A stretch of DNA of 64,000 nucleotides from Bacteroidales bacterium (GCA_015060885.1 SUXO01000007.1:1-64000); one strand, 5' to 3'. Shown: positions 35,373 to 46,300, counted from the first letter of the stretch. Made by a program: numbers and translations. The notes: a model not told the origin generated them from the sequence alone.

Positions 35373-36800
35373 TTATTTTCTTCTTTCAACGCCGGCATAG
35401 CTGCGTACGCAACGGAAACCGATGTACGAACGCGACTCGTTCTGGTATTCATAATTGCGGGTTGCTCCCTGAATGAAGCGTACCGCATCTTTCCACGAGC
35501 CGCCGCGTATGGTCTTTTTCTTCATACTGTAAGGGTCCTCCTTTGCGGCTCTGTATTGCAGGTCGGGGTTCATATCGCTCATTTGCAACACGCCCGACTC
35601 GGTGTATACAGTTGATGTCCACTCGGCAACGTTTCCTGCCATGTCATAAAGGCCGTTGGAATTGGCCGAGAATATGCCGCAACGCGATGTTATGAGACTG
35701 CCGTCCTTGGTGTAGTTTCCTTCACCCGGCTTGTAGTTGGCATAATAACAACCCTTGTCGCTCTTTGTGTCGTCGCTCTCCCAGGGGAATTTGTTGGCCT
35801 CCTTGCCACGTGCTGCATACTCCCACTCCACTTCGGAGGGCAGGCGGTAGCGTTGGATCCAGCGTGCCTGTGCGCCGAGCCCGCGAAGCAGGTACTCCGT
35901 GCGCCATGCGCAGAATGCATTGGCCTGCTCCCAGCTCACTCCCACCACGGGGTGGTTGTTGTAGTTGGGGTGGTTGAAGTATAGGTTGAGATATACCTCG
36001 TTGTTGGCATTGGGGAAGTCGTTTACCCAGCAGGTTGTGTCGGGGTAGACATTCACAATGTATGTGTTGAGGAAATCGTATTGGTTCGAGAGGGGGCGTG
36101 TAATGGTTTCGTTTACAATCATACCCTCGTCGTCAATGTATGCGGTGTCCTTCGATATCATTATCACTGCCTCGTAGTCGGTGGGGATATCGGTGTTGCG
36201 GTTGCGCTCTTCGGGGTTAAGGCGGTTCTTGCGCAGGGCAGCCTGTGTGTAGTCGTAGATGCTGTAACGGTAGTTCATCTGCGAAGCATCGAGCATCTTC
36301 TCACCTGTGATGGGGTGGGTTATATAGACACTCTCTATTGCACGCAACTCGTCTTCGGTGGGTTTGTTCCAGGGAATAGGCTTCTTCCAGTCGAGATAAG
36401 GCTCAATGGGCTCGCCATATTCATCCTCGGTGATTTTGAATGTCTCATCACCGCCATACGCGGGGTCGGCAAGGCGTTCGCGGATAATGGAGTCGCGTAC
36501 CCAGAATACAAACTGGCGGTATTTCGCATTCGAAACCTCTGTCTCGTCCATCCAGAAGGCATCGACCGAAATGTCCTTTACCGGTGCCGAAGAGCCCCAA
36601 AGGGAATCGGCATTCTCCTCTCCCACTTTAATTGAGCCACGCTCTACAAGAACCATTCCATAGGGTGTAGGCTCGTTTATGGCTGCACGGCCCACTCCTG
36701 TAACTTCTCCTCCGTTGGCATTGCCGAAACTGCGAGGGCTGAGGCACGACGCAACAACGAGTGCCAGAAGAATCATTGGCAGATAAATTATCTTTTTCAT
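35373..36800 (-). CDS. porK: Type IX secretion outer-membrane-ring lipoprotein PorK (GldK)
   Basis: A 475-residue lipoprotein. Type II signal with lipobox VASC at Cys19. The main body is a formylglycine-generating-enzyme/sulfatase-modifying-factor fold, as in all GldK/PorK, with VSWEQANAFCAWRTEYL, RLPSEVEWEYAARG, GLYDMAGNVAEWTSTVY and the C-terminal SYIGFRCVRSY. It forms the periplasmic ring under the outer membrane with PorN. The ATG at 36798-36800 is preferred because it shares a base with the porP stop codon; an ATG one codon earlier is equally possible. Confidence 0.93.
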   Translation of the reverse strand: MKKIIYLPMILLALVVASCLSPRSFGNANGGEVTGVGRAAINEPTPYGMVLVERGSIKVGEENADSLWGSSAPVKDISVDAFWMDETEVSNAKYRQFVFWVRDSIIRERLADPAYGGDETFKITEDEYGEPIEPYLDWKKPIPWNKPTEDELRAIESVYITHPITGEKMLDASQMNYRYSIYDYTQAALRKNRLNPEERNRNTDIPTDYEAVIMISKDTAYIDDEGMIVNETITRPLSNQYDFLNTYIVNVYPDTTCWVNDFPNANNEVYLNLYFNHPNYNNHPVVGVSWEQANAFCAWRTEYLLRGLGAQARWIQRYRLPSEVEWEYAARGKEANKFPWESDDTKSDKGCYYANYKPGEGNYTKDGSLITSRCGIFSANSNGLYDMAGNVAEWTSTVYTESGVLQMSDMNPDLQYRAAKEDPYSMKKKTIRGGSWKDAVRFIQGATRNYEYQNESRSYIGFRCVRSYAGVERRK

Positions 36801-37741
36801 CATTTCAACATTCTTATACTATTATGTTTGTTTTTACTCTTCTTGAATATGCTCAAATCCATTTTGTAACCTATGAGAATGTCATGGTTTCCATTCTTCG
36901 CACCCACTCCCGATGTGAAATACTCATAGGAATAGGCTAGTGTTACATTCATAAATTCAATTCCCAAAAATGCCGCAACGGAGGTGTCGTAGCTGTATGT
37001 GACACCTGCGAAGTACTCTTTTTCGTTGTAGGAATATGTGCCTTTTGCGGTTATGTCGGTTCGCCATGAAACAAAGTCGGTCATTACCTGCATATAAGGC
37101 TGTATCGTTATAAACGTGTTTTTTATCGGAATATTGCCTCCCGCTGTAAAATTATATAGCGGGTCCACCTGAAATTCGTTCTTTTCGCCAAGTTCTATGA
37201 GCGGGGAATTTATGTGTAAGGCCGAAATTCCGACATAAAAATGCTTGTGCTTGTAGAGGAAACCAAAACCTATATCGAACTTGTTGCCGTCGGCACTGCC
37301 CGAAGGGAATGCAGGGTCGTTGGTGTCCTCGCCGAGGTCGAGCTTGCCGCTCTCGAACTTGCTGTTGAGAATGCCGAGCTGAATACCCGTCTTTAATTGT
37401 CCGCCCCAGAGTTTGAAACCATAGGCATAATTCAAATATACGTGCTGGTTGGTGAAAAGTCCAATCTGGTCGTTCAGCGCGCCTATACCCAGGTTATGGT
37501 CGCCACGTACGAACGGTATGGGAGCATCCACGTTTATAAGCATGCTCTTGGGATTGTTTTCAAATCCCGAAAGTTGGTTGCTGTAAGCCGCGTATCCCCA
37601 TAGCATTCCTGTCGCACCGGCACCGGCGGGGTTGTAGAAGTTGAGCATATTCCAGTATTGTGCAAAATGCACATCGTACTGCGCATTGGCTTTGGTTATT
37701 GCGCACATACAGATTATGAGGAATATGAGTAGCTTTTTCAT
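36800..37741 (-). CDS. porP: Type IX secretion outer-membrane protein PorP/SprF family
   Basis: A 313-residue outer-membrane protein with a signal peptide about 1-20 (CAITKANA/QYDVHF). The PorP/SprF signature follows immediately: YDVHFAQYWNMLNFYNPAGAGA, then barrel strands and the phrase VGISALHINSPLIEL. In this family PorP helps anchor the motor or surface-exposed filaments to the secretion machine. It is the first gene of the por operon (porP-K-L-M-N), the canonical order in Bacteroidales, which supports the whole assignment. Confidence 0.92.
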   Translation of the reverse strand: MKKLLIFLIICMCAITKANAQYDVHFAQYWNMLNFYNPAGAGATGMLWGYAAYSNQLSGFENNPKSMLINVDAPIPFVRGDHNLGIGALNDQIGLFTNQHVYLNYAYGFKLWGGQLKTGIQLGILNSKFESGKLDLGEDTNDPAFPSGSADGNKFDIGFGFLYKHKHFYVGISALHINSPLIELGEKNEFQVDPLYNFTAGGNIPIKNTFITIQPYMQVMTDFVSWRTDITAKGTYSYNEKEYFAGVTYSYDTSVAAFLGIEFMNVTLAYSYEYFTSGVGAKNGNHDILIGYKMDLSIFKKSKNKHNSIRMLK

Positions 37742-37893
37742 CTCTTTCTTAACGCGGTGTTTCTCTGTTTATTATTTCCCCTGTGGTTTTTTATCCCATT
37801 TTCGCTAATAAGTTACAAATTTCGCATTTTTTTTTGAATTTACGGCATCGATATCCCTTTTTTGCAATAAAAAGAGGGTAAAACAACAAAAAA

Positions 37894-37919
37894 ACAGCCC
37901 CGAAAAAAATCGGGGCTGT
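37894..37919 (-). terminator. Terminator after the exported GEVED-type protein gene
   Basis: Stem ACAGCCCCGA / TCGGGGCTGT with an A6 loop, followed on the minus strand by seven T. It lies 25 bases after the stop at 37945 and separates this operon from por. Confidence 0.9.
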
Positions 37920-37944
37920 CCGGTATGTACTATAATGTTGTGCG

Positions 37945-40900
37945 TTATTGCACAATCTGTTTTTTGCCGTTTATGATGTATATGCCTTTTGTGGTAATCT
38001 TGTTCACCTTACGGCCGCAAAGGTCATAAATGGTGTTTTCGCCACTATTTGCACCTTCTGTAATTTCCTCGATGCCTGTTGTGTCGTCATTGGGGATTAT
38101 CTCACATTCGGTTACAAGGAATGTAGAACCATTGTCGGCGCCGCCTGTCCAGTAGGCGAGCTTGCCGTCACGGCTGTTCATGCGGTTGCCGGCATAACCT
38201 TTCTGGTTCAGGTAGAAACCGTCTGTTGCATTGGTGCTCTTCGATGCAATCCAGTATGTGTTGTTGTCGGCAGGGAGAGTCGCTTCCTCTTTCATTATGG
38301 GGAATGTGGTTCCGCCCTCGGCGCCACTCATAGTTGTTGACGATGCCAGGATATAGCCTTCGCCGGCAGCGTAGTTGACAATCTTATAGCCTGCATAAGG
38401 GTTGCCTATGAATGAGAAGGCGTAGGCATTCTTGTCGTTCTCATCGACACTGCTTTTGTTGAGAGGTATCGATGTCTGTCCATCGGCGTGGAAGAGGTAT
38501 GCGCCTTTGAGCGATATGTTGTACCATTGTCCATCTTCATTCCACTCATTCTCGAAACCAAAGGGGAGTTCGCCGTTGAGTGTACAAAGCACATTGACAT
38601 TATTCTGCGCCGAACGTACAAGGCCATATCCTTGCAGTGATGCCGCGTTGGCACCAAAAGCGGTTGCGGGAGCCGCATATGGAGTGTTCACGGCAAGGCT
38701 CTTCTCCTCGCTCAACCACAAATTGTCGTTGTTCTTGTAGTTGTATGTGGCTGTAACATTGCCGGTTGACTCGGGTGCCGCTGCTGTGAGCAGGTACCAT
38801 GCCGAGCAGGAATTTGCACTGCCGCCCCAAGTTACAATGTTGCCGCTCTCTCCTGCGCCGTTGCTATGTCCCTCGGTGTGTATGGTAATGTTGTTGGAGA
38901 TGATGTTGTATTGTCCTGTTCCAAGCCAGGTGAGTGTTGCGCCTGTCGTGGGGGCTGTTGCGCTCACAGTTGTTCCGGTGAGGTATTTCTGGTCACCGGC
39001 ATTCTTAAAAAAATACTTTCCTCCCTCAATCTTTTCGAGCAACCAATAGAAAGAGGCATCGCTGTAATCGACATCCTTCCATTTTGTGTTGGTGCCGTCG
39101 CTGTACATACCTTTGTCACCTGTGGTCCAGCCGGGGTACGCGCTCTTTATCACATAGTAGTTGCCGGCAACGGGTGATGCCTTTGCATTGGCAAGTGCGT
39201 CGTAAGCAGTCTGCACGGCCTCTTCGGCTGCGGTTATTTCGCTTTCGCTGCTCGCCTCGTCAAGCAGGCCTGCTTCGTACATGGCGTTGTAGAGAGTCTT
39301 TACAGCCTCCTCGCTATAATAGCCGGGGTCGGTTCCGGGTAGAACGTTCAGCGCGTTTATATCATCTATCTTGTCTATGAGCGAGCCAAGCTTGCCCATA
39401 TCCCTCTTTGTTACAAGAAAGGTGGAGCCGGCTCCGTAACCGGCAGTCCAGTATGCAACCTTGTTTTCGCGGTTGTTCATACGGTTGCTGCTGTATCCCT
39501 TCTGTTCAAGGTAGAAGCCGTTTGCGGCATTATTGCTGCTTGTGGGTACCCAGTAGGTGTTATTGCCTTCGGGTACGGGTGTTGCTGTCATCACAGGGTA
39601 TGTGCTGCCGCCTGTTTCGCCCATCATAGTAGTCGATGATGAAAGGATTTTTCCCTCACCGGCAGCGTAGTTCACAATCTGGTAACCTGTATAAGGGTTG
39701 CCAATGAATGCAAATGTGTAGGCATCCTTGTTGTTTCTGTCAACCTGTGTCTTGTTAAGGGGTATGCTGGTGGCACCTGCTTCGTAAAAGAGATATTTGT
39801 TGTCGAGTGTGAGGTAGTACCAGTTCTCGGCTGTTGCAAAATCCTTGTTTGCTGTAAAGGGGAGCGCTTCGGGGTTGAATGTCGCGGTAATCTCCTTTGT
39901 GCAGTTCTCTGTCACGCTGCCTGTGGGCAATCCCGAAAGGGTTATTCCCCAGGGTGATGTGGGTGCGGGAAATGTTCCGTCGGTAGTAATTTTGACCTCT
40001 GTGTGTGCAACCTCACCATCGAGAATATGTTTGTACTTTACACTGTATCCCGAAATTACATCGGCAATAACGTGTACCTCGCCATCGAGATATTCGGCAG
40101 GTATGGTGTATTCGTTGTTGTCGTCGAACAGGTCGGCGGGAATGTAATCGACAGAGTATTGTTTGTTGCCGTGTATGTATTGCTCGCTGGTAATTGCATA
40201 GTTCTGGTTGGGGTCGATTGCGATGTTGTAACCGTGAACGATGGTAACGCCACGGTATGCAAAGCCACCCGAGGGAACAACCTTAATCTTGTAGCTCTTT
40301 CCGAAGGGAACAACTGTTCCGCCAAGGCCTTCTCCGGTTTCGGCCGAAATGAGTTCGCAGTTACGCTGGTGGGCCGAAATTGTGGTGGTTTCGCCGTGTA
40401 CGTTCAGAAGAACATCCACTATTGCACCGCCGTTGCCGGCGATAGTGTTGCCCGCAAGGGTGTTACCGCCCGGATCAATGCTGTTCCAGTCGATCTTGTA
40501 TCGCATACGATAGATGCCGTTTTCAAGGTCGGCGGGAATCTGGAATGCGGGAGGGTTGAGCACGTTGCGTGAACTGCCCGAAAGTGATGCGCCTGTGCTG
40601 TTCTTTCCGGCAGAATCGTCGTTTGTTCCACTATAAAAAGAGTAAGTCATAAGGTCGGAACCGTTGGCAATGCTCAAATCGTCGTTTATGTTTGCGTGGA
40701 AACGGCCGTCGTTGCCGCGGTCAATGTACACATATCCGTTCATCCAGTTACCGTTCATTGCAAATGTAGGTGTGATGGTTTCACCGGCTTTTGCAGCGAA
40801 GGGCTTGTCTTCGGTGCGGTTGTAGTACATCTTCTTGTTAGACGCTGTGTTGAGCACAATCTCGCGGTTGCCGTCGGCCGAGCCGTTGAATGCAATGCTC

Positions 40901-41598
40901 TTTATCCAGCGTGAGCCGTGGGTGCTGTTGGCGTTCTCTTCGAAGTTCAATGCGTAGTCGGTGTAAACGATGCGCTGAACAGGGCTGTTGTTTACTTCAA
41001 TCTGGTCCACATAGGCAATGAAATCCTCTGTGAGGTCGTGGGGTGCCTCGCAGTCAACAACGAATACAAGGCTGTAAATGCTTATGTTGCCGGCACCTTT
41101 TATGGTGTAAACGGCATCCTGCCATTTGTTGGCAACAAGGTCGGTCGAAGAGAGTTCCCAGAACTGCTCGACGTCCTGTGGCTGTTGTTCGCGGTCGTTA
41201 CGTTTGCCGAGTCCCACCAGCATTGTGCGGCCTGCGACGGGCTTGTATATGAGTGCGTGAACATACTTTGCAGTGGGGGTTAGGTCAATTGGTTCTTTAA
41301 GGTCAATGCGTACACCGAATGTGTTGCTGCCGAAACGTGAACGTTGCACGGCAAGCATCTTGTCTGTTGCATTGGGGGCTTCGCCCAAAAGGTCGTCAAC
41401 CTGGTTCAGATAGTTGGTAACGACTGCGGTGCGCCCGGTCATCTCGTTGGTGCGGAAGGGCGACTCTTCCCAGGTGTCATACACGCCGATAGATTTGTAT
41501 TCTGCCTCATCGGTGTCAAACGTTATTGTTGTTTGAGCCATTGCAGCAAATGGAAATGCCAACGCTGCGAGGAATGATATATATCTGTTGATTTTCAT
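37945..41598 (-). CDS. Large exported carbohydrate-binding-type protein with T9SS-like sorting tail
   Basis: About 1217 residues from the ATG at 41596-41598, chosen because it gives a clean signal peptide (LAFPFAAMA/QTT). The N-terminal 200 residues look like a beta-sandwich, followed by a GEVED-type segment with GYVYIDRGNDGRF near 290. Two copies of a roughly 140-residue module follow (about 593-732 and 1023-1164), separated by a FIVAR-like helical piece (EEAVQTAYDALANAKA) and a ricin-like segment (about 812-945). The C-terminus IYDLCGRKVNKITTKGIYII is the short sorting tail seen on T9SS cargo in Prevotella-like species. No catalytic domain is recognised. It lies 12 bases after the fucosidase gene, so it probably works on the same glycans. 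Confidence 0.75.
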   Translation of the reverse strand: MKINRYISFLAALAFPFAAMAQTTITFDTDEAEYKSIGVYDTWEESPFRTNEMTGRTAVVTNYLNQVDDLLGEAPNATDKMLAVQRSRFGSNTFGVRIDLKEPIDLTPTAKYVHALIYKPVAGRTMLVGLGKRNDREQQPQDVEQFWELSSTDLVANKWQDAVYTIKGAGNISIYSLVFVVDCEAPHDLTEDFIAYVDQIEVNNSPVQRIVYTDYALNFEENANSTHGSRWIKSIAFNGSADGNREIVLNTASNKKMYYNRTEDKPFAAKAGETITPTFAMNGNWMNGYVYIDRGNDGRFHANINDDLSIANGSDLMTYSFYSGTNDDSAGKNSTGASLSGSSRNVLNPPAFQIPADLENGIYRMRYKIDWNSIDPGGNTLAGNTIAGNGGAIVDVLLNVHGETTTISAHQRNCELISAETGEGLGGTVVPFGKSYKIKVVPSGGFAYRGVTIVHGYNIAIDPNQNYAITSEQYIHGNKQYSVDYIPADLFDDNNEYTIPAEYLDGEVHVIADVISGYSVKYKHILDGEVAHTEVKITTDGTFPAPTSPWGITLSGLPTGSVTENCTKEITATFNPEALPFTANKDFATAENWYYLTLDNKYLFYEAGATSIPLNKTQVDRNNKDAYTFAFIGNPYTGYQIVNYAAGEGKILSSSTTMMGETGGSTYPVMTATPVPEGNNTYWVPTSSNNAANGFYLEQKGYSSNRMNNRENKVAYWTAGYGAGSTFLVTKRDMGKLGSLIDKIDDINALNVLPGTDPGYYSEEAVKTLYNAMYEAGLLDEASSESEITAAEEAVQTAYDALANAKASPVAGNYYVIKSAYPGWTTGDKGMYSDGTNTKWKDVDYSDASFYWLLEKIEGGKYFFKNAGDQKYLTGTTVSATAPTTGATLTWLGTGQYNIISNNITIHTEGHSNGAGESGNIVTWGGSANSCSAWYLLTAAAPESTGNVTATYNYKNNDNLWLSEEKSLAVNTPYAAPATAFGANAASLQGYGLVRSAQNNVNVLCTLNGELPFGFENEWNEDGQWYNISLKGAYLFHADGQTSIPLNKSSVDENDKNAYAFSFIGNPYAGYKIVNYAAGEGYILASSTTMSGAEGGTTFPIMKEEATLPADNNTYWIASKSTNATDGFYLNQKGYAGNRMNSRDGKLAYWTGGADNGSTFLVTECEIIPNDDTTGIEEITEGANSGENTIYDLCGRKVNKITTKGIYIINGKKQIVQ
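38107..38532 (-). repeat. Module copy B of a shared ~140-residue domain
   Basis: Encodes WYNISLKGAYLF ... GNPYAGYKIVNYAAGEGYIL ... GFYLNQKGYAGNRMN ... KLAYWTGG ... GSTFLVTE. The same order of phrases occurs in copy A and, more divergently, in the sialidase fusion. Confidence 0.8.
39403..39822 (-). repeat. Module copy A of a shared ~140-residue domain
   Basis: Encodes WYYLTLDNKYLF ... GNPYTGYQIVNYAAGEGKIL ... GFYLEQKGYSSNRMN ... KVAYWTAG ... GSTFLVTK, close to copy B throughout. Confidence 0.8.
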
Positions 41599-41610
41599 AA
41601 TGCTCATTTT

Positions 41611-43140
41611 TTAGAAGATGCTTACTGTGTGCAGTGTGGGGCACGCTTTACTGTCTGTAATGGTTATGCGCAGATATTTTGCGGTGTATCCGTTGTCGTA
41701 GCTGGCACTTGTGCTCCCATTGAGGGGTATTATGCGCTTGTAACCGATGGTGGTACATTTGATGCCGCCGCCACGTTTGGTCCAGGTTGCGCCATCTTCC
41801 GATGTTTCAATGGTGAAGCCCTTTACTCTTTGTCCCAGTGTGATGTACTCCATCATAGATACATAGCGCACGGTCTGGGGTGTGTCCCACGCAAATGTTA
41901 TGGTTGCGCTCTTGTTGCCGTCGTTTGCGGCCCAGTAGGTATCCTTGTCACCGTCAATCATATTGCCGGCCTCGTAGTTGCGTGCTGCACCGGCAGTACG
42001 TGTGTCCGAAACGGTTACTGTTGCTGTTTTTGCAAGGTCGGTGGCAAAGCGTGACGAAAGCATATCGCCAAGCTCCTTCATGCGGTTGACTGTTGCTGCG
42101 GGCAATGAACCGCTCTTGTCGGGCGGGAGGTTAAGAATGAGTGTTGCGTTGCGGCCTACTGTTTCGAGGTACATCTGGAACAGTCGCTCGGCCGACAGTA
42201 CGCCCTCGCCCTCGTGCCAGAACCATCCTTTTGTCGTGGCTTTGGCATCGCTCTCGCCTGGGAACCAAGCCCAACCGTTCTCGGCACCTTCGGTGTTGGG
42301 AGCTTCTCCACGACTGCGACGGTTTTGTGTCTGCCAGTTGGTTTCGCCAGCCCAACCGGCCTCGTTGCCAATCCAGCGCGCCTCGTCACCCACACCCCAC
42401 ATCAAACAATTGGGGCACATCGAGTGAATTTCGTAGCGCAAGTTCGGAATGTCATAATATGTGCTGGCGTCGATATTGCGGAACTCTCGTGCGCCACCAT
42501 AGTAGCCATCGCCACCGTTTGCGCCGTCGAACCACATTTCGAACTGGTCGCTGCCGTAGGCTGCAAGTTCTTTGCATTGGGGAATGAAGAGTTTCTCTAC
42601 ATAGTTGTTTGTGCCGTCACCGTAATATCCGCTGTTGCGGTCCCAGGGCGAAACATAGAAACCATACTTCATATCAAGTTCCTTTGCTGCATCGGCAAAA
42701 TCTTTGGGAATGTTGGTAGCTTGTGCATTGGTGTTGCTCGATGCCAATACATTATGTGTTGTGGTAGCTGTGGGCCACAAGCAGAAACCGTCGTGGTGTT
42801 TTACAACGGCGATACCACCCTTCATACCCGCACTCTTTGCGGCTTCGAGCCACTGCCTGGGGTTGGGTACAGCTGTGGGTGCGAACAGGCTGGGGTCCTC
42901 ATCACCATAGCCCCACTCCTTGTTGGTATATGTGTTTATACCATAGTGGAAGAAGGCGTAGAACTCTGTTTCGTTCCAAAGAATCTGTCGTTTGTTTGGA
43001 ACGGGGTGCACGGGCAGGGGCTCGTTGTCGGGGTTCTCTCTCGTACTCTCTACTACCGTAAACTCTGTTTGCGCCGTAACCGCAAGCGGTATTATGGCCA
43101 GGGCAATAGCAATGCACTGTTGTAAACGTTTAAATCTCAT
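41611..43140 (-). CDS. Exported alpha-L-fucosidase (GH29) with C-terminal F5/8-type C domain
   Basis: A 509-residue protein. Signal peptide about 1-23 (IPLAVTA/QTE). The GH29 catalytic barrel includes FFHYGINTYTNKEWGYG, VVKHHDGFCLWP (115-122) and the nucleophile Asp205 in FEMWFDGANG. Sequence features are closer to the alpha-1,3/1,4-fucosidase branch (subfamily B), but linkage is not proved. From about 365 a discoidin-like carbohydrate-binding domain follows, with NMIDGDKDTYWAAND and YLRITITDSKACPTL. Unlike its neighbours it has no sorting tail, so it may stay in the periplasm. It probably removes fucose from host glycans. Confidence 0.9.
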   Translation of the reverse strand: MRFKRLQQCIAIALAIIPLAVTAQTEFTVVESTRENPDNEPLPVHPVPNKRQILWNETEFYAFFHYGINTYTNKEWGYGDEDPSLFAPTAVPNPRQWLEAAKSAGMKGGIAVVKHHDGFCLWPTATTTHNVLASSNTNAQATNIPKDFADAAKELDMKYGFYVSPWDRNSGYYGDGTNNYVEKLFIPQCKELAAYGSDQFEMWFDGANGGDGYYGGAREFRNIDASTYYDIPNLRYEIHSMCPNCLMWGVGDEARWIGNEAGWAGETNWQTQNRRSRGEAPNTEGAENGWAWFPGESDAKATTKGWFWHEGEGVLSAERLFQMYLETVGRNATLILNLPPDKSGSLPAATVNRMKELGDMLSSRFATDLAKTATVTVSDTRTAGAARNYEAGNMIDGDKDTYWAANDGNKSATITFAWDTPQTVRYVSMMEYITLGQRVKGFTIETSEDGATWTKRGGGIKCTTIGYKRIIPLNGSTSASYDNGYTAKYLRITITDSKACPTLHTVSIF

Positions 43141-43172
43141 AAGCTTATTTTATTGGTTAGTTAATTTCAATA

Positions 43173-43188
43173 ATGCGCTAGTACGCAT
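43173..43188. promoter_or_regulatory. Inverted repeat in the fucosidase leader
   Basis: ATGCG (43173-43177) and CGCAT (43184-43188) around a CTAGTA centre, between the predicted transcription start and the start codon of the GH29 gene. It could be an operator or a small hairpin. Confidence 0.35.
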
Positions 43189-43205
43189 AATTTACATACG
43201 TTTTG

Positions 43206-43213
43206 CAAAGATA
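43206..43213 (-). promoter_or_regulatory. -7 box of the fucosidase operon
   Basis: On the minus strand TATCTTTG matches TAnnTTTG exactly. ATGG instead of TTG lies about 18 bases upstream. The start codon is about 65 bases downstream. Confidence 0.6.
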
Positions 43214-43276
43214 TATAAATATATTAAAATTCCATATAATTACATTTTTTTTTGACATTTTGGAAATAAAGAAGAT

Positions 43277-43305
43277 GGGCAACAAAGCAAAAAGCCCTGT
43301 TGCCC
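43277..43305 (-). terminator. Hairpin after the sialidase-hexosaminidase gene
   Basis: Stem GGGCAACA / TGTTGCCC (43277-43284 with 43298-43305), 29 bases after the stop at 43334. The T-tract on the minus strand is broken, so it is a weaker terminator. Confidence 0.5.
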
Positions 43306-43333
43306 GCCTGTTTATTGATTTAAAAGGTACCCG

Positions 43334-46300
43334 TTATTCAAAGAATATCTTTTTGCCGTTTGCTATATATATACCCTTTTGGGGCTTTGCCACGCGGCGT
43401 CCGCTGAGGTCGTAGAATATAACATTCTCTTCGTCTCCATCGGCCACAATTCCGTCGATGCCGGTTGTGCTTTTTTCGTTGGAAAGGGGTACCCTGTCGG
43501 CCTCCATCTCGGCACTGTAATAGGCTGTGTTAGCCGGTACGTTCACGTTGTTGCCCTTTACAAGGTCGCTGCCCGAAAGTGTGTAAACAGTCCCAGCTAT
43601 TGTTTCCGAGCGCAATGTTCCTTTCCATACAGCCTCTTCTCCTGTTGTGGCTGTGTTGTCAAGAGCGAATTGCATCATATATGTGCCGGTTTCGGCTGCA
43701 AGTATTACAGGCGTGTTGGCAGGTATGGTGTTGCTGCCCAACTCTTCGATGTACATACATAGTTCACCATTCAGTTCTGTGGGTGCCACAGGCACGTATG
43801 CCTTCATCTCCGCGGGCAGCTGCACTGCGAAGGGCAGGTTTGCTGTTGCGTATCCGTCGGCAGGGATTGTGATTGGAAGTTCTGTTACAATCTCAATGTA
43901 CCATTGTGAGGCCGCAGCGGTGCTGTACCAGGGTACAAGTCTTGTGTTGTCGCCGGCAAGGTGCAGGCCATCGAGGCCGCCGCTTGTGCGGTTGGTGTTG
44001 ATGGGTTTGCTTATGCCGTTGGCTGCGCTCTCTATTTTCCATGTGCCGGCCTCTGCTGCGTTGGCGGTAACAGCAGGTTGTGTCTCTTGTGCTGTGAGCT
44101 TGCCGAGGTAGAGTCCGTAGTTGAGGTTGTAGAGGTAGAACTCCTTTTCGTTTGTTGCGGGAACAAATGTGAATATCTGGTCGGCATTGCCCACGTTGCT
44201 TGCGGCTGCGGTAAAACGTGTGTTTTCGGGGTTGATATATAACGTTCCGTTACTGCGCTCGATGTTGCGCAAGCGGTAGATAAGCCCGCTCTCCGCTTCA
44301 ACTCGCGCGGCTTGTGCCAAAGCCTTGTTTATGGCAACGTATGTCTCGTTCGAAGGGTTGGCTTTGTATGCTTCGATGGCATTGTCCACCTCCTCAACAG
44401 CCTCGGCTTTGTATTCACCCACATATTTGCCTTCACCGGCCTCTATTTTTAAAACATCGATACCGGCTTTAACCACATCGTGTGCTTTTACTTGCGGGTT
44501 GTAGGTGTAGGCACTGTCGGTAATCTGCTCAATCGAGTAGTTCTTGTACACAATGGTGTATCCGCCGCGCGATGCGTTGCTGTGTGTCTCCTCCTCATAA
44601 ACAAATGCCAGAGTGTTGTCGGCCTGCCAGCACATTGTAGAGTAGGCCGAACCAAGATAACTCGCCTGGTGCGAACCGTCCCAGTTCTTTGCTATGCTGT
44701 CGGCGTTGACAAAGTCTTCGAGGCTTTCCAACTCCTTATAATATATACCCACATTGGCACGTCCGCTTCCGAAGGGAACCGACTGCAACATAAGGTACAT
44801 ATTCTTGTTGTCCTCCTTACGGGTAACGGGAAGGAACATAATCTCGCCATTGGTGCTGTTTGACACGGCCACCGTACCGTTGTTGTTGGCGTTTGACCAG
44901 GCCGGTGTGCCCCAGCTTCCTTCTCCTGTCGTTACATTGGTGAAAGCATAAATGTTGTATATGCGGCCGCCCGATGTGCGCGAACTGATAATGATATTTC
45001 CGTTGGGCAATTCGTCGGCTTTGGGCTCGTCGCCACTGCTCGGTATGGGGCTGTTTTCGACACCGCCAAGCACCTTCCAGGTGCCACCGAAGTCATCGGA
45101 GTAGAGAACAAAGTTCACGTTTGAGCCATTGGCAAGTTTTACCAGCGGAGCACAATATAAGCGATAGTAGTCGCCCACCTTTACGGTCTTGCTCTGCGAA
45201 ATTTTACCCGAACCGATGAACATGCATCGTATGCCGCCGTCGGCACGCTCGTCGAACTGTTCGTATATGCTTTCCGATATATCCACGGGTTCGCCCCAGC
45301 TCTCACCGTTGTCGTCCGAATAGAAACGTGCGATGCCCTGGTGGTTGTTACGCTGTCCGTTGGGGAAGCTCACGTTGCCCGAACAGGTGAGAAGCATCAC
45401 TTTGGAGCTCTCGCTGTCGGCCACGAGGCAGGGGTCGCCGAATGCCACATACATTGAATTGTTGGCCGCTGCGGCTGCGCCTTGTCCCTCAATGATGGGG
45501 AAAATGTTTCCCCAGGTCTTTCCGTTATCCTTGCTTATGCGGCCGTGGATGTCTATTCGGCCGTTTGTCGCCATACCGATGTCGGCACCGCTGTGTCTGT
45601 AATCGGCTACGGCAATGAGGTTGCCGTTCTGTGTTTTTGCGATGGCAGGAATGCGGTATGGTACAGAAGTGGCAGTGGTGATGAATATATCGAACTGCTC
45701 TTCGGGTTCCAGCATAAAGCGGCGTACGGTAACCAGGTAGTTGCTGAATGTAATGCCTTTGTTTTCACCTGTCTGGGTAAACATTGTGCTACGTGTCTCT
45801 CCGTTCTCCACTTTCATGGATTTCTTTTCGGCCGAAGTGGTGTAGCTGCTGCCGTTAACATTCAGTGTCAACGAGTATGAAGCATCGGAGTTAAGGTTGA
45901 TATAGTCGAAGCTGTATTCTGCTATAATACAGCCTTCGGGTGCTGTAAGTGTGTGGGTACACGAACGGGACTGGCCGGAATATATAGCAAGATAACCGTT
46001 GACAGCCTGCATATTGTTGGCGTTCAGTCCAAGTGTCAAACCGGGCAATTGCTCGCTCTCCCATCTTGAATGCCAGGTTTTGCCGCTATTGCTTGCGGTG
46101 AATTCACCGGTGCTCTCCTTTATTTCAATGGTAGCCTCGGCGAATGTGAATGTTACGGTAGAATTGGCATCCTTGCCTTCGGCCCAGAAGGCAAGAGCTC
46201 CACGGTTTCCGAAATTGTTTACCGCATAACCGGTACCGTGTAGAATGAGGAAATATCCCTCGGTGTCGGCCAGCAGGTCCGATGTCTGCAAATCCCAGGT

